Shown piece by piece: positions 33,181-45,536 of a stretch of 64,000 bases of DNA. The position numbers and the translations under genes were made by a program. This DNA comes from Glomus cerebriforme (lineage: Eukaryota; Glomeromycota; Glomeromycetes; Glomerales; Glomeraceae). The DNA lies in assembly GCA_003550305.1 (NCBI GenBank), contig QKYT01000013.1, forward strand, positions 94,514-158,513, read 5' to 3'. Each line of letters opens with the position of its first letter. The first letter of the stretch is position 1. The notes beneath the pieces are model-generated. The model was not told the DNA's origin. It worked only from the letters and a program-made list of their open reading frames with translations, and did not search any database.

Positions 33181-34420
33181 TAATATAATTGGCTAGTGAT
33201 TATAAAGAAAAAATTTTTTATATGATTACTATTTAATTGAAATAGCAATTTAATATGATAGTGATTATAGGATATTTGTAACTATAAAGGGGATTGACAA
33301 ATGATATGATTAAAGAGAATTGTGACTATAAAAGAGGTGATTATATGGGAGAAACAACTGTATCACATATTTTGGTCAGAAAATATTGATTTAAAGTTTA
33401 CAAATATATAGAATAAGTAAAAAAATAATAAATAATTTGAATTTTATATTACCTAATTGTAAAGAATAAAAGATTCTTTTATTTAATTATTTTACTTATA
33501 AACTGGTTTCTTATTTACTCTTTACCAAAGCATACTGTTTTTCTGAAATATACTTATATTTTTTTCCATTTTTTATTAATATTGAGTCAAGATGTTGTAT
33601 TTTCTTTATCCTTAAATTCATAACAAATAATCTCTTTTCCTATTAATTTTTTTTGTACTATTATTTTCATATATTTTTTAGAGGTTTCTTTACTTTTTTT
33701 TGCATAATTACATATTTATGTATCCATTTTTATTTTATAATGAAATGCAGTAAAATTGAATCTGTCTTTTTCTGTGATAATCATAAAGACATCTGAATTC
33801 TCATTAAGTTTAATTGCTTTTTTTTTTGGAGATGTTCTTTATATTATTATTTAGCTAAAAATATGAATGCTTCTTTATTATTAAATTCAATAAATTCAAA
33901 AAACTTGCCAATTTTAGATTTATCAATTATTAGCTTAAATAATTCAAAAGTTTTAGACTTATCCTTTATTAATTTAATGATTGTAAAAAATTTTAATAAT
34001 GAAACTACTGATCCTTTAATTTGATTTGCTATATATTTAAAAAGATTTTGAGTTATAGAATTTTTTTGATTATTTACACCTGAATTTAAAATATTAATAT
34101 GTAAAGATACATTTTTGACTTTGGTAATTATAAATGCAACCAATGTTTACTTAGATAAGACTTCTAGTACATTGAATATAAATATAACTGCTTATAAATT
34201 CATATCTGTTTTTGATTAATACCAATTGATAGAAAATATTTTTTAGCTATTTTGCTAACTAAGAATTTCTTATTATTTCTTTCACTTTAGATAAAGTATT
34301 TCTAATACAAATTATCATAAATTATCTTGTCATTATACTATCAAAATGATATCATTATAATTTTTAAAGTAAAATCATCCTAATATAGTTAAGATAATCT
34401 TAACAATATTTTTTTGATAT
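33181..34420. other. AT-rich stretch with an unidentified coding-like relic on the minus strand
   Basis: 33181-33350 resembles 39552-39650 and 39895-39960. On the minus strand, 33847-34143 is open for 98 codons (KSKTFELFKLIIDKSKIGKF), and the downstream part to about 33595 keeps coding-like composition with a few stops (VFMIITEKDRFNFTAFHYK). I do not recognise a family. A decayed repeat-encoded protein is most likely. Confidence 0.4.
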
Positions 34421-34654
34421 TGTATCTGATTATAAAGAAGTGTACTTATAGCAAGATTTTTATTTTATAATCATATATTAATTTTATTTTATAAATATAT
34501 AATTTATTAAAAAGGAAATAATAATTTTACATGGAACGTTGCAACATATTCTCCTTATATCACATGATTAAAATAAAATTTGATTAGTTTTTTTTAAATG
34601 TGTTATTTTTCAGTTTGTATTTTTTCTTTTTTCTAGAAACAGGGAACCATTTTT

Positions 34655-35790
34655 TATTTTGTAGGAACAGCCTTAGAAACTTCGATTGGTGAGTTGATTT
34701 TTTTTTTGAAATTAAGAATATTAATATAATACATTAATATTTCTTTTTTTTTAATTTTGTACTAGGAAATGACTTTGGAAACTTTAGATGAGTTGAAATT
34801 TTCAAAATGGTTTAAAGAAATGTTAGTATAACACATTAATATTTCTTTTTTTTAATTTTGTAAGAAAATATCACTAACATTTCTTTTATTTCATTTCTAT
34901 AGAAGACATTTTTCTGAAACTGGATTTCAGCTTAAAGATAACTAAAATTAGAAGGAGATTTTCATTTTTTTTTTAGTTTTTTTTGTCTTTGGAATATTAC
35001 TAATGCTCCTTTTACTTTTTTTTTTAGAAGACGCCTTTCTTAACTGGATTTTAGCTTGAACTATGAAAGGTAAGTTGTAAGTGAAGATTGTTTGGTTTAT
35101 TTTTTTGGTTTTTTTTTTGTTATTAGAATGTTATTAACGTTCTTTTTGCTTTGTTTTTAAAGGACATTTTTCTGGAACTAAATTTTAGCTTAAAGGTAAG
35201 TTAGGAGAAGAGGATTTGTTTTTTTTCATCTTTGAAATGTCACTAATATTTCTCTTACTTTTTTTCTTTAAGAAATGTCTTCCTAGACTTGAATTTTGAT
35301 TTGGATCATGAAAGTAAATTAGGAGGTGGTATTTTTTGGGATTTTCTTTTTCTTTGTCTTTAGAACATCATTAATATTTTTTTTTGCATTTTTTCTTTAG
35401 AAGAAGTCTTTCTAGATTTGGACTTCAGTTTGAATAATAAAGATAAGTTGAATGGTGGTATTTATTTTTTTTTCTGTCTTTAGAATATTATTAATGTTCC
35501 TTTTACATTTTTTCTTTAAATAACAGATAATTAGATTGACCAGATATCCATTGAACCATCTGGTCAATCTGGTAGTATAAATAGATTAATCTGAATTTAA
35601 TCATTTTTCAGATGAGCATATCTCTAGGAAACGACTAGTGAATGAACTTGGAAATTTGGGTGAGTTGGGATTTTTAAAATGGGTTTTAAGAAATATAAGT
35701 ATAATCTACTAATGTTTCTTTTTTCCTTTAATTTTGTAGAAAACCCAAAAATCTTATCTTGAAAGGTAATTATGGGTGGTGAGTATTTTT
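34655..35790. repeat. Degenerate tandem array of exon-like units, about 112-132 bp each
   Basis: Related units begin near 34901, 35027, 35160, 35271 and 35400. Each is a pyrimidine-rich tract ending in AG or AAG, then 40-60 bases resembling agaagacattttctgaactg and ggattttagcttgaa, then a donor-like gtaagtt or diverged form. Outer units of a second type (aaatgactttggaaactttag followed by gatgagttg) lie near 34670, 34765 and 35630. The pattern looks like repeated mini-exons separated by short introns. Whether anything is transcribed or spliced cannot be told. Confidence 0.65.
35533..35570. repeat. Small hairpin, 13-bp perfect arms
   Basis: AGATTGACCAGAT (35533-35545) pairs with ATCTGGTCAATCT (35558-35570) across a 12-base spacer. 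It is far less AT-biased than its surroundings and sits inside the tandem array. Confidence 0.85.
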
Positions 35791-36584
35791 AATTAAAAAA
35801 AATGTTAGTTATTATTATTAATATTCTTTTTTTATTTATTTTTTGCCTTAATTTTGTGATGATACTTAATTCTGTAATGGTGCTTTAATTTTAGTTTTCT
35901 TTACTTTTATTATCATGAATTTTTATTTTTATTCCTATTTTCATCTCTGTCCTTTATATTCTTTATTTTATATATAATAAAAGCTAGTATAATTTGTTAT
36001 TAAAAAAATAATTGTAATAAATAAAATAAATAAAAATTTGACTAATAAAATTATTTGTAAATTATAATAAAGAATAAAAATTTGTAGTAATATATATGGC
36101 CAATCAAATTTGATTAAAATCATGTAATTTAAAAATGTGTTATAATACAGGATGTATAAATTTTAAATCCTATTAAAAAATTATCTTATATAAATAATTA
36201 AATATATCTAAAATTTTTTTTATAATACAAAATGCAAAAAAAATAATAATGGTAATTATTTAAAATTACAAATTTTTTTTTTCTAAAAAACTAAAAAAAA
36301 ATAATAAAAAGATAAGAATTTCATTATATACGATGTATATAATCTAAAGCTACCACTTTTTTATTTTGTGACTAAATTTTAATAAAATCATATGAAAAAA
36401 TTTTATTGGTTAATAATTTATATTATGTGATTGCAAATTTAATGGACCAATAGTTTTTATTAAAAATTTATCTTATTTTCAGTAATTTTCCAATGTGATT
36501 TATATTTTTTTACAGAATATAAAGCTGCAGTGTCTATTAAACCTTTTTTATATGCATCTATGAACCTCTAGCATCTCTTGAATA
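35791..36584. other. AT-rich gene-poor stretch with a repeat fragment
   Basis: No gene is seen. 36244-36333 repeats 32349-32450 in direct orientation. Confidence 0.4.
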
Positions 36585-36991
36585 TGTGCCAGGTTTGTGG
36601 CGCAGCAATTTTTCAAAAAAAATACATAACAGATTTTTTCTCTAACATAAAGTTTTTAAAATTTTACTGTAGATGTAATTTCTGCTGCTCTGCAAGTTTA
36701 CTTATACTTTGGAAGAAGGTTTAAAATGCCATTTTTGACTTTACATATAAATGATTAATTTTACCATTTTTGCTAATTATTTCCAAAAATGGATTTGACG
36801 AAAATAAAATTTTTGTCAAATAAGTCAATAATGATATTTAAAATTGCTTTTGGNACTCTAAGTAAACTTGCAGANCAGCCGAAATTAGNTATATTTAGTA
36901 ACTTTTAAAGGTTATATGTTAATATAAAAAATTTTCTTTTTATGATTTTTTGTTGCACCACATCAGCTAGCTGTGCCACAAACCTGGCACA
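36585..36991. repeat. Foldback inverted-repeat element of about 407 bp
   Basis: The ends read TGTGCCAGGTTTGTGGC on each strand (left from 36585, right ending 36991). An inner pair, TCTGCAAGTTTACTTA at about 36688-36705 and its complement at about 36857-36874, shows that the arms run nearly to the centre. No clear target duplication was found. Three undetermined bases (36854, 36877, 36889) lie in the right arm. Confidence 0.75.
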
Positions 36992-37019
36992 CATTTCGTT
37001 TAAGCGAACCTCTAAGAAT

Positions 37020-38420
37020 GATGAGAATATTATTTAATTTATTCTAAAGAAATAGAATTTAATGCTTCTGGAACAGTTCTTTCTAATAACTTAAATGAAT
37101 AATCATAATTATTATGGTATATCATTTAGTGGTATTCAAAACATTTTGATAAAATTAAATTCACAATGGAACTTCAGATAAAATATTACCTTATGATTTC
37201 AGTTTTCAATAATCTCCTTAATTAATGGCCTTTGTGTTAAAAAATCTGGCTGGAGTGAAAGCATATGAACTGTATAACAATTTTCTGAAATAGATGAATG
37301 TTTTTTACAATCATCACAAATACATCTTAATTGACTTTAAGGTCACAATCCATATTCTTTCAAAATTAACTTGATACCTTTTGGCTATTTATTTAAAAAA
37401 TGCATTGACTGTACTGATCTATTAGGCATTAATCCATCTTTAAATTTCCTTTTACCACCAAGTTTAGGATTCATTCATGAAACAATAAGTGCATCTTCAG
37501 CATATATTACATGACTTGTTGCATTATCAAATGCAAATACATTGACGTCACCAGGATGTAATTTCTCGAATATAGGGATTGCCTTTTTAGTTATCTAATA
37601 TTAAAGGTAATTAATAAAAAAATTTTAAAAATAAAACAGATAATATTACTTATTTAATTAAATTCTTTGTTTTCCATCATCCATCATGATTTGTTCTTAG
37701 TTTATTATAACACATGCTTTTTTTTTTTTAATTTTTAGATGACCATTAACCTCTGTAAGAAAATTACTAACATGCAAACTAAACCCTGCTCCTTTTTTTT
37801 TGAAGTGGTTGATATCCAAGTTTCTAAAAAGTTTTTTTTCCATTGTTAACATAAAAAGTAGATTTATCATATATTATTAATATGTGACATTTTTTATTTT
37901 CATTTAAAATTAGTTCTTCTAAACTAATGATTTTAATATCCACTTTTCTAATTCAAAAATTTTATTTAAAAAATGATTTCTATATTCAATTATATTTGGT
38001 TTTTCATAATTATCATAATAAACATTTTTTTTTCAACACAAAATTTCCATCTAAAGTATTTTAACTAGCATGAGCTGTATTTTCAGAAATTGTTTTTTTT
38101 TCAATTTTTATACTTAAAAATACTTCTTATTCAATATAAGTTTTAAATTCATTTACTGTTACATTATAACCAACACTTCAAAGATATTTTATAATTATTT
38201 GATGAATATCTTTATTACCTAATAAACTTTTTATTTTTTGATGCTTTTTATGCATTAATACTGGAATCTGATGATGAACAATAAAATTTTGGATCTATGA
38301 TTTAATTAACCAGGCTTAATAATCTCCTTTTCCGATATTGATGACAAGAGTTTTACTTACATCTATACTTTTAAGACTATTTAATCTTAAGTTAATATAC
38401 TGCATTATACTGTAAGTTGT
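37020..38420 (-). pseudogene. DDE transposase relic (Tc1/mariner-IS630-like layout)
   Basis: Reading leftwards, broken frames give YDKSTFYVNNGK (about 37850, first catalytic Asp region), KKGAGFSLHVSNFLTEV (about 37780), VNVFAFDNATSH (about 37530, second Asp), a stretch with a CICDDCKKH cysteine pair and MLSLQPDFLTQRPLI (about 37230-37330), and KFHCELNFIKMFW (about 37160, which carries the position of the third acidic residue). The order and spacing fit a DDE/D transposase common in fungal repeats. Stops are frequent. The upstream end is uncertain; the open frame 38522-38755 may be an N-terminal piece or chance. Confidence 0.7.
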
Positions 38421-39439
38421 AATTAGTTTTTAACTTGCAAAACTAAAGACTTATCATCAATTAATCTTTTTATATTCTTTAATGCTAATTCAAAACCTTT
38501 TTGCTCTTAATTTTTTTTAAGTTATTTTAACTTATCCGTAAATTCTTTTATTGTAGATTGATGTGACTGAAGTATGAGAAAAAAGGTATCAAGTTTGGAG
38601 ATTTTAACTGCTGCAATTTTATTAGCTGAATTTTTGTGTTTCTGTATTTTTTTTAAATTTCCAATATAAACTAATAGGCATTTATTTATAAATGCTAATG
38701 GATCTTTTGCATTTTTAATCATAATATCAAAAACAGTTTGCAAAATTTGGTTCAAATTATTTTCAAGTTCATCATCATACTAATTGTCTTTAGAATCATA
38801 ATAATCTAACAATTCATTATCATTATCATTGTTTATAATCCTTAACCAAGCATCATTAGTTGCATTTCTTGCTTTTAAAGCTTTACTGTTTCAAGCAGCT
38901 GCAAGTTAAATCTTTCATTTCTTTGATGGCATTTTTAATTTAAAAAAAAATGATAATAATCTGCAAATATTGATGATTGTGGATTGTTACATTAATAAAA
39001 TTAATAAATTACATTAAAAATTCTCACACTAAAATAAAAATGTGATTGATCTGTCATAACCCAAACATGACCATATCTGAAATCTACTCATCGGCTTAAA
39101 TTATCAGTTTATTTTAATAATGCCTTAAGGCTCTACCAGCGATAATCTTCTAATGTGTAGGTTTTTTGAATTCTTAATTCTGGCCAATTTGTAAATTTTG
39201 GCCTGTATTATATTAATGCTAAACTGGTCAAATTTTTACTAAATTACTATTAAACTTAGTAAGTTACTGAAATTTAAACTTATATAGCTTATACTACAGT
39301 AATCCAATTTGAAAAATCTTTCTGTTATATGAAAGAGTATTGTTCAAACTATAATTTTATAGAAAAATTTTTAAATATATATTAATTAATTTTTTTTTCT
39401 ATTCATTTAAAGTTACATAATAAAAGTAGTGGCTTTAGA
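38421..39439. other. Gene-poor stretch with possible N-terminal relic
   Basis: On the minus strand 38522-38755 is open for 77 codons (KNAKDPLAFINKCLLVYIG), and coding-like, acidic sequence lies further upstream to about 38880. I do not recognise it. It may belong to the neighbouring DDE transposon. The remainder is AT-rich and empty. Confidence 0.4.
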
Positions 39440-39965
39440 CTGCGTACACCATATTAGAATAATTTTTGTATTATATGAATAAATAGTTTAATGTATTAGT
39501 ATATTACTTTATTTATAATTTGTATTATGATTTTTTTTACTTTGTAATATACTAATATAATTGGCTGGTAATTATAAAAAAGTAATTTTTTATATGGTTA
39601 CTATTTAACTGAAATAGTGATTATAAGGTATTTATAACTATAAAAAAGGATTTTTATATATAACTAGATAATGAAAACCATTATAAGTCTGGAACTTTAA
39701 GAAAAAAACCTATTTGGATGACATTATTTATTGTTATTAGTATATCTTGTCCAATATAATATTAAAATAATCAAAACAACAATTTTTATTTATCAATTTA
39801 TATGTGCGGACAGAAATCACCATGTGATTTTAATCATTTATCACCTTATATAAACATATATAGTTCTTTACTTTGCTCTGAACAATAAGATCAAATCTAA
39901 TAAATGATATGATTAAAGGGAATTGTGATTATAAGAAAGGTGATTATATAGGAGGATAACTGTAT
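39440..39965. repeat. Dispersed direct repeat, copy 2
   Basis: It contains the same modules as 32455-33350 in a different arrangement: 39552-39650 resembles 33181-33290, 39660-39890 resembles 32455-32690, and 39895-39960 resembles 33295-33350. This suggests two members of one non-autonomous repeat family, one of which has acquired the foldback at 32750-33180. Confidence 0.6.
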
Positions 39966-40382
39966 AACTTATATAACTTTAAAATTTCTAAGATAAATTT
40001 ATATATAAAAGTTAAAATTTTTATAATAATTTATTTTAATAATAATAAAATTTATTAGTAATATATTTAATAAAATAAAGATAAAACTTTACTTAAGCTA
40101 AAATTGCCTAAAATTGTTACCTATAGTCTGTAAACTTTAGTCTTAAAATACTAATAGTATTGGATTTTACTTATATAAAGGGCAAGATTCTTTTTGATAA
40201 TATAAACTTCATAATTTTATGAAATGATGATCAATCAACATCTTTTAATAGGTTGATTGAAAATGCAGGTTAATATAGAAATACATGCATATAACCTATA
40301 AGCTAGCTGAGAAAAGATAAATATTATCACATGGCCATATAAATTCAAAGTTAATTAGCGAAAAGCATAATTCGAATATTAA
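39966..40382. other. AT-rich spacer upstream of the Rho GDI promoter
   Basis: About 420 bp between the dispersed repeat and the CCAAT-like box of the Rho GDI gene. It is AT-rich. No gene, RNA gene or recognised repeat is seen. Confidence 0.35.
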
Positions 40383-40424
40383 CCAATCAAAAAGAAAGCC
40401 TATAACGCGGCAACTTTATAAATA
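40383..40424 (+). promoter_or_regulatory. Core promoter of the Rho GDI gene: CCAAT and TATA-like boxes
   Basis: CCAAT stands at 40383-40387 and TATAAATA at 40417-40424, about 30 bp apart and roughly 90 bp before the start codon. The spacing suits a conventional RNA polymerase II promoter. Confidence 0.5.
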
Positions 40425-40510
40425 AGACCAAATACTGTAAATACAAATACAGTTTTTGTTCATCTTCCCTTGGTAAATTATTGATAATCTCGAATTTCTC
40501 TATTGATACC

Positions 40511-41700
40511 ATGTCAGATCAAGACGACGATTTAGTTCCTAGTCAAACAGCGGGTTATAAAGTTGGTGAAAAGAAAACCCTTGATGAGTATAAAAATTTA
40601 GATTCCAACGATGAATCCCTTAAAAAATGGAAAGAATCGCTCGGGTTAAACGCTGCTGTAACTGGTAAGTAACCGACTTATTTAAGAATTAATTTTACTG
40701 TATTTTAACTGAACTAATTTAACTTTTGTTTTACTAAGGCCCTACTGACGATCCTCGAAGGGTATGTTCCATTATTTTGTTCTATCAAAGATTATGCCAT
40801 ATTAAACAATACGGGTTTCTTCCAAAATTAGGTTGTTATCCTGCAAATTGCATTAGAAGTTCCTGGAAGAGATGACGTTGGTTTGGACTTATCAACTCCA
40901 GGTTGTTATTAAATTTTTTTTTTTTTATCATAAAAAAGCAATATGTCGAACAGCAAAATTAATAATAATTTTTCTTTTGATAGAATTACTTGAAAATGTC
41001 AAAAATAAGCCATTCACTATCAAAGAAGGTGTGGAATATCGCATGAAAGTCAAATTTAGGTAAATCATATATTTTTGAAGATATCACTCAATATCAAATT
41101 ATTATACTAATCTTCTATTATTGATATAGAATACAACATGAGGTCGTTTCCGGATTAAAATATTTGCAAGTTGTAAAGAGAAAAGGAATCAGAGGTATTT
41201 TAAATTATTCTTTAACTTGTTTGATTAATGATATTAATATCTGATCTGTCTCATTAAGTCGATAAAACCGAGGAAATGATCGGAAGTTACGGCCCAAACC
41301 CCACTTCAGAACCCTATGAAAAGAAAGTACGTAATTATATATTGTTTTAATATATTTAGTTGATATATTTATTTATTATGAATTTATTCATAAATAAATA
41401 GTTTATGACTGAAGAAGCTCCAAGCGGTATGCTCGCACGTGGTCATTATGATGCAAAGGTAGTTGAAATTTAAAATAATTTATGATTTTAAATTTAAATA
41501 TTGAGCAACATTTAATCTTTATTTTTAAATAGAGCAAATTTATCGATGATGATGGCGTCACTCACATTGAGTGGTCTTGGGTAAGTTTTATTTCATATAT
41601 GGAAAATTTTTTGATTTTTCGTCTTGATATTTTATAAACTAACTATATTATTTTTCAAATTAATTATTAGTCTTTTGATATCAAAAAGGATTGGGATTAA
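40511..41700 (+). CDS. RDI1: Rho GDP-dissociation inhibitor (Rho GDI)
   Basis: Nine exons join in frame to 196 codons: 40511-40664, 40739-40761, 40832-40901, 40984-41059, 41130-41194, 41259-41326, 41402-41458, 41533-41580 and 41671-41700. Rho GDI extracts prenylated Rho/Cdc42/Rac GTPases from membranes and keeps them inactive in the cytosol, so it controls polar growth. An acidic N-terminal arm (SDQDDDLVPSQ, then YKVGEKKTLDEYKNLD) is followed by the immunoglobulin-like domain with the family blocks FTIKEGVEYRMKVKFR, VVSGLKYLQVVKRKGI, MIGSYGPN, GMLARGHY and the ending WSWSFDIKKDWD. Length matches the family at about 200 residues. The upstream in-frame ATG at 40481 is possible, but MSDQD is the natural start. 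Very secure. Confidence 0.97.
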
Positions 41701-41936
41701 ATAAGTTTATTGATCCTATATTATTTATATTATTATATTATTAAATAAATAAATTTTAATTTTTTGACATTTAATAAAATAAAATTATTTATTTTATATA
41801 AATTATAAACTAGTTACAAATGAAGAAAGTCTTCAAGTATTATTATCATTAATAAAAAATAATTAATTAATATCAGAAACTTTCCCGATCTATACTTTTA
41901 TTTCCTTTCTAAAATCTCAAAGAAAAATAAAATAAT

Positions 41937-44900
41937 CTACCTATAAATACTTAAAATCTCAAAAATTCCAATTAAAATTAATTCAACCCCAAAATGAAAT
42001 AAAGTATTCCAAATGATTTGATATAAGTATTTAGGTGAAAATACTGTCCAAATAAATAAATGATTTCTTAAAATCATAACCCCGATAGATAATATAAATA
42101 TTACGATAGAATGAAATATTGAGGTATATATATAATAATCTAAGAATAATATTACGTTTTGTTTTATTTTATCATCATCATCAACTTTTTTAATATTATT
42201 ATTGTTATTTGTCTCCTTTGTCAATTTCCATTTAATCTCTTTCCTTAATATAATACTTGCTAAACACCACCAAATAGGTCCACTCCAATTTCCCAAAAAA
42301 GTTAATAATCCAACTAATACTACATTGTAATCATTAATACCAGTATAAGAATGACTTATATCAATAGATGATAACGAATTAGAATTACCTAAAGAAAAAA
42401 ATGATAAAAATTCAAATAATATAATAAAAAAATTATATGATAAGGGCGTTAATAATGAATTATTATTATAATATAAAAATAAATAAAATTGTATATAATA
42501 TAATCCATATAATGGTACGTTATGTGGTCTTGATAATAATATGAATAAATATGTTATCAAACATAATATTATTTTTTGAAAATTTTTTATCTCTAAACCT
42601 AAAAATAGTAATAATGACAGTGATAAAATTAATTCGTTATCAAATAAAAAGATTAATATCAAAGAAAAGTGCATTTTACCTTTTTCAGATTGATTTTTTA
42701 TAATTATACCAAGTTTGCATAGAAAAAGACTTATAACAAGTAGTACATAAATAAGCCTTGCAAGTGTTACAACTTGAGTTGTCCTTACAATAAAAGACGT
42801 CAACTCAATTAATTTAGGAAATAATTCTACACCTCCATCAACTTCCAACTTATATTTAGTTACGGATACTAAAATCATTATCACTATTAATTGTGTAAAA
42901 ATTTGTAAAATATTTGACAATAAAGATATCCTACGTGGATTATTATTAATATATAATTTATGAATTTCTCTTAATGTAATTATAGTTAAAGCAGAACTCG
43001 TTCCAAAATATAATATCCACATTAATTTATTGTGTGATGTATTAAGATAGAATTTCAAATCAATTTCTCCGGCAAATTTTTGTCCTAAAAAGTGTACAAT
43101 GTATATTTTATTGATAAATTAATAAAAAAAATTTGCATTAATAGTTTACCTGTCTGATTCCATGTTCTAATCAATCGAACTAATACCATTTGACACACTA
43201 AAATAAATGCTTGCTTTACAACTAATTTCCGGATTTTCAATCTAAAACTAAATTAAATAATAATTATGGTTATTAATAAATAATTCAACAATAATTCATT
43301 CAGTTTCTTTAAATTTACCTTAAAATGATGGAAACAATCCACATAGTTTGTATCCAATAATACCAGAATTGATGTTCCTCTTCAATATAACTACTCGCGA
43401 ATAATGTGATACAAAATAAGATTATTCCAGTTATACTAAAGAATTCTAGGTGACCCCGCCGATTTCCGTCTTGCCTGCCAAATTGTTTATTCCACTGAAC
43501 ATATGTATCCAACATAACAATAAGATAATTGCATAGAGCAAGTATCATAAAGAATAATCCTACAAACATTGAAGTAATATCATAATCACTAAAACTTGAT
43601 GCAAGATGCGAACCAGAATTTGAAATAAACTAAAAATTAAAAATATATGTGGTTAGGAGTATCCTAAATAAAAAATAAGATATACAGCTACATTACCTTA
43701 TTATAGAATAATAAAGAATTATTAATATCATTAACTTCATTGACTTCAAGAGATTTAGCGTGATAGTAATGTGCCATAGAATACAAGCATTGTAATCGTG
43801 CTTGATCGTCATCAGCATTAAGATCACAATTTAATTCACTTTGCGAATTCGTAACATTAGGATTACGGTCAAACGATGACCATAATGACTGTAATATTCC
43901 AGATATTTGGTGTGCATTTAATTGCAATGCACGCAATTTTTCCAAAGCTAAAGTAAAATTCAGTAAAACATTAAAGGAACATGAATTTAAAAATAGTTGA
44001 AAACTCAAACAAAAAAAGTAATTTACCATCAATATCTACTAATAAATCTAATAACAATATGCCCAGATTATTCTTTGGAATAGGAATCCCAAACAAGTAA
44101 CTAATAGTTGACACAAAGTCCACTTGATTTATGACTTTATAAAAGCTCATTGAATGCTCATCGAGCGGCGCACTAAAAGTTTCAGGAACATGCTTCATGG
44201 AGTCGAATATGGAACTCATAAAGACAAATGCCTGGAAAACGATAAAGGAAACAAATGAGAATAATGTAGCATCCTTTAGAATAAAATGCATAAAATAATC
44301 TTACAGTGGATGTTTCGCCAGTAGATGAACCACCGTGATTTCCTGCCTGTATAAGAAATTCATTTGTTGCTTCAATATTGAGAATATGATAAAATTCGAA
44401 AATTGATATATCGTGCACACCTCATTCATACCATGATCACCACATAATACAAATAATGTAGGCTTTACATTAGGATCTTCTTGAATTCTTTTCTTATCCT
44501 GTTCCAGTATGATCTCATATATTATCTTTACAACTTCATCCATCTCATATTGCTTTGGTACCATCAAAGGACTATAAGGACCACTTGAATGTCCAACATG
44601 ATCCAACCCAAGATAATGAAATATCAGAACATCCCACTCAGGTTTTGATAATTGTGGAATTATATTTCGAGTCACATTAAGATCAACTTCAATCGTATCC
44701 TAATCATTAATATAAATAAGAAGCATATATTTGAAAAAAATAAAAAGATTGAATAAGTGCATACCGTAGCAAAGAATGAGGTAGTTCCATCCGTTTCATG
44801 AAATAATCCAGGAAAAAGTTTTATCCAAGTGTCATCGCCAAAAAATGATATTGACTTATTACCAACATTCTTCAATTGTATCAACCAATTATCTTGGTTT

Positions 44901-45536
44901 GCTAATGAAGAAGAAGTATCAGATTCTGCAATATTAAGAATTGCATCCAAAAAATTCGGTACAGTTCCTATAAACAAATAAAAATCGAAGCATAAAATTA
45001 TTTTTTTGCGTGAATTAGAGAAATAAGCGAACAATGAGTGTACCAGTGGTTAAAGCTTTAATTCGTGGTAAAGTAACAGTAGGAGCTGTCGCTATTGCCG
45101 TATAAGGAATTGCGTGTCGTTCTGAGATAAGACTAACAGAATTATAATTAAGAATTCATAATTAAATCGCATTAAATCAATCGTTTATTTACCTTTGGAC
45201 GAACTTCATTCCAGAATTCTTTCCAAACACGAAATCGCTATAATTTTCAATTACAACAATGAACCGAATGTTTATTTATTAGGAATAAAATTTAAAGTAT
45301 TTAATATGGGCAAACCTTCTTAAAGCATCAATTAGCATAAAAATTAATCGATCAAATTTTGGTTTTAGCAGCGTTTTTTCTCCATTAGGTAATGGAGGTA
45401 AATCGTTTACTGTTGACAAGCCTGATAAATTGGCTTTATATGGAAAAAATCCTTTTGCAAAGAAAAAAATCCCTAATAGCTGAAGTATTGAAATAGTGAA
45501 TAGAATTTTCCATTTTTTTCGTGTAGAATAATACAT
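41937..45536 (-). CDS. GPI7: GPI ethanolamine phosphate transferase 2 (GPI7/PIGG family)
   Basis: The enzyme transfers ethanolamine phosphate to the second mannose of GPI anchors in the ER. Exon 1 (45536-45316) encodes a start with a membrane segment (ILFTISILQLLGIFFFAKGFFP) and the first metal motif LIDALR. The next exons give SDFVFG, then AIPYTAIATAPTVTLPRIKALTTG, whose TVTLPR threonine is the likely nucleophile. Later exons carry the metal-binding HYLGLDHVGHSSG and CGDHGMNEAGNHGG, then VDFVSTISYLFGIPIPKNNLG. The last third, including the 373-codon open frame 41937-43058, is a run of membrane helices. The domain order and the LFGIPIP block fit this subfamily better than PIGN or PIGO. At least nine exons; the middle and C-terminal exon borders were not all fixed. 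Convergent with the Rho GDI gene. Confidence 0.92.
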
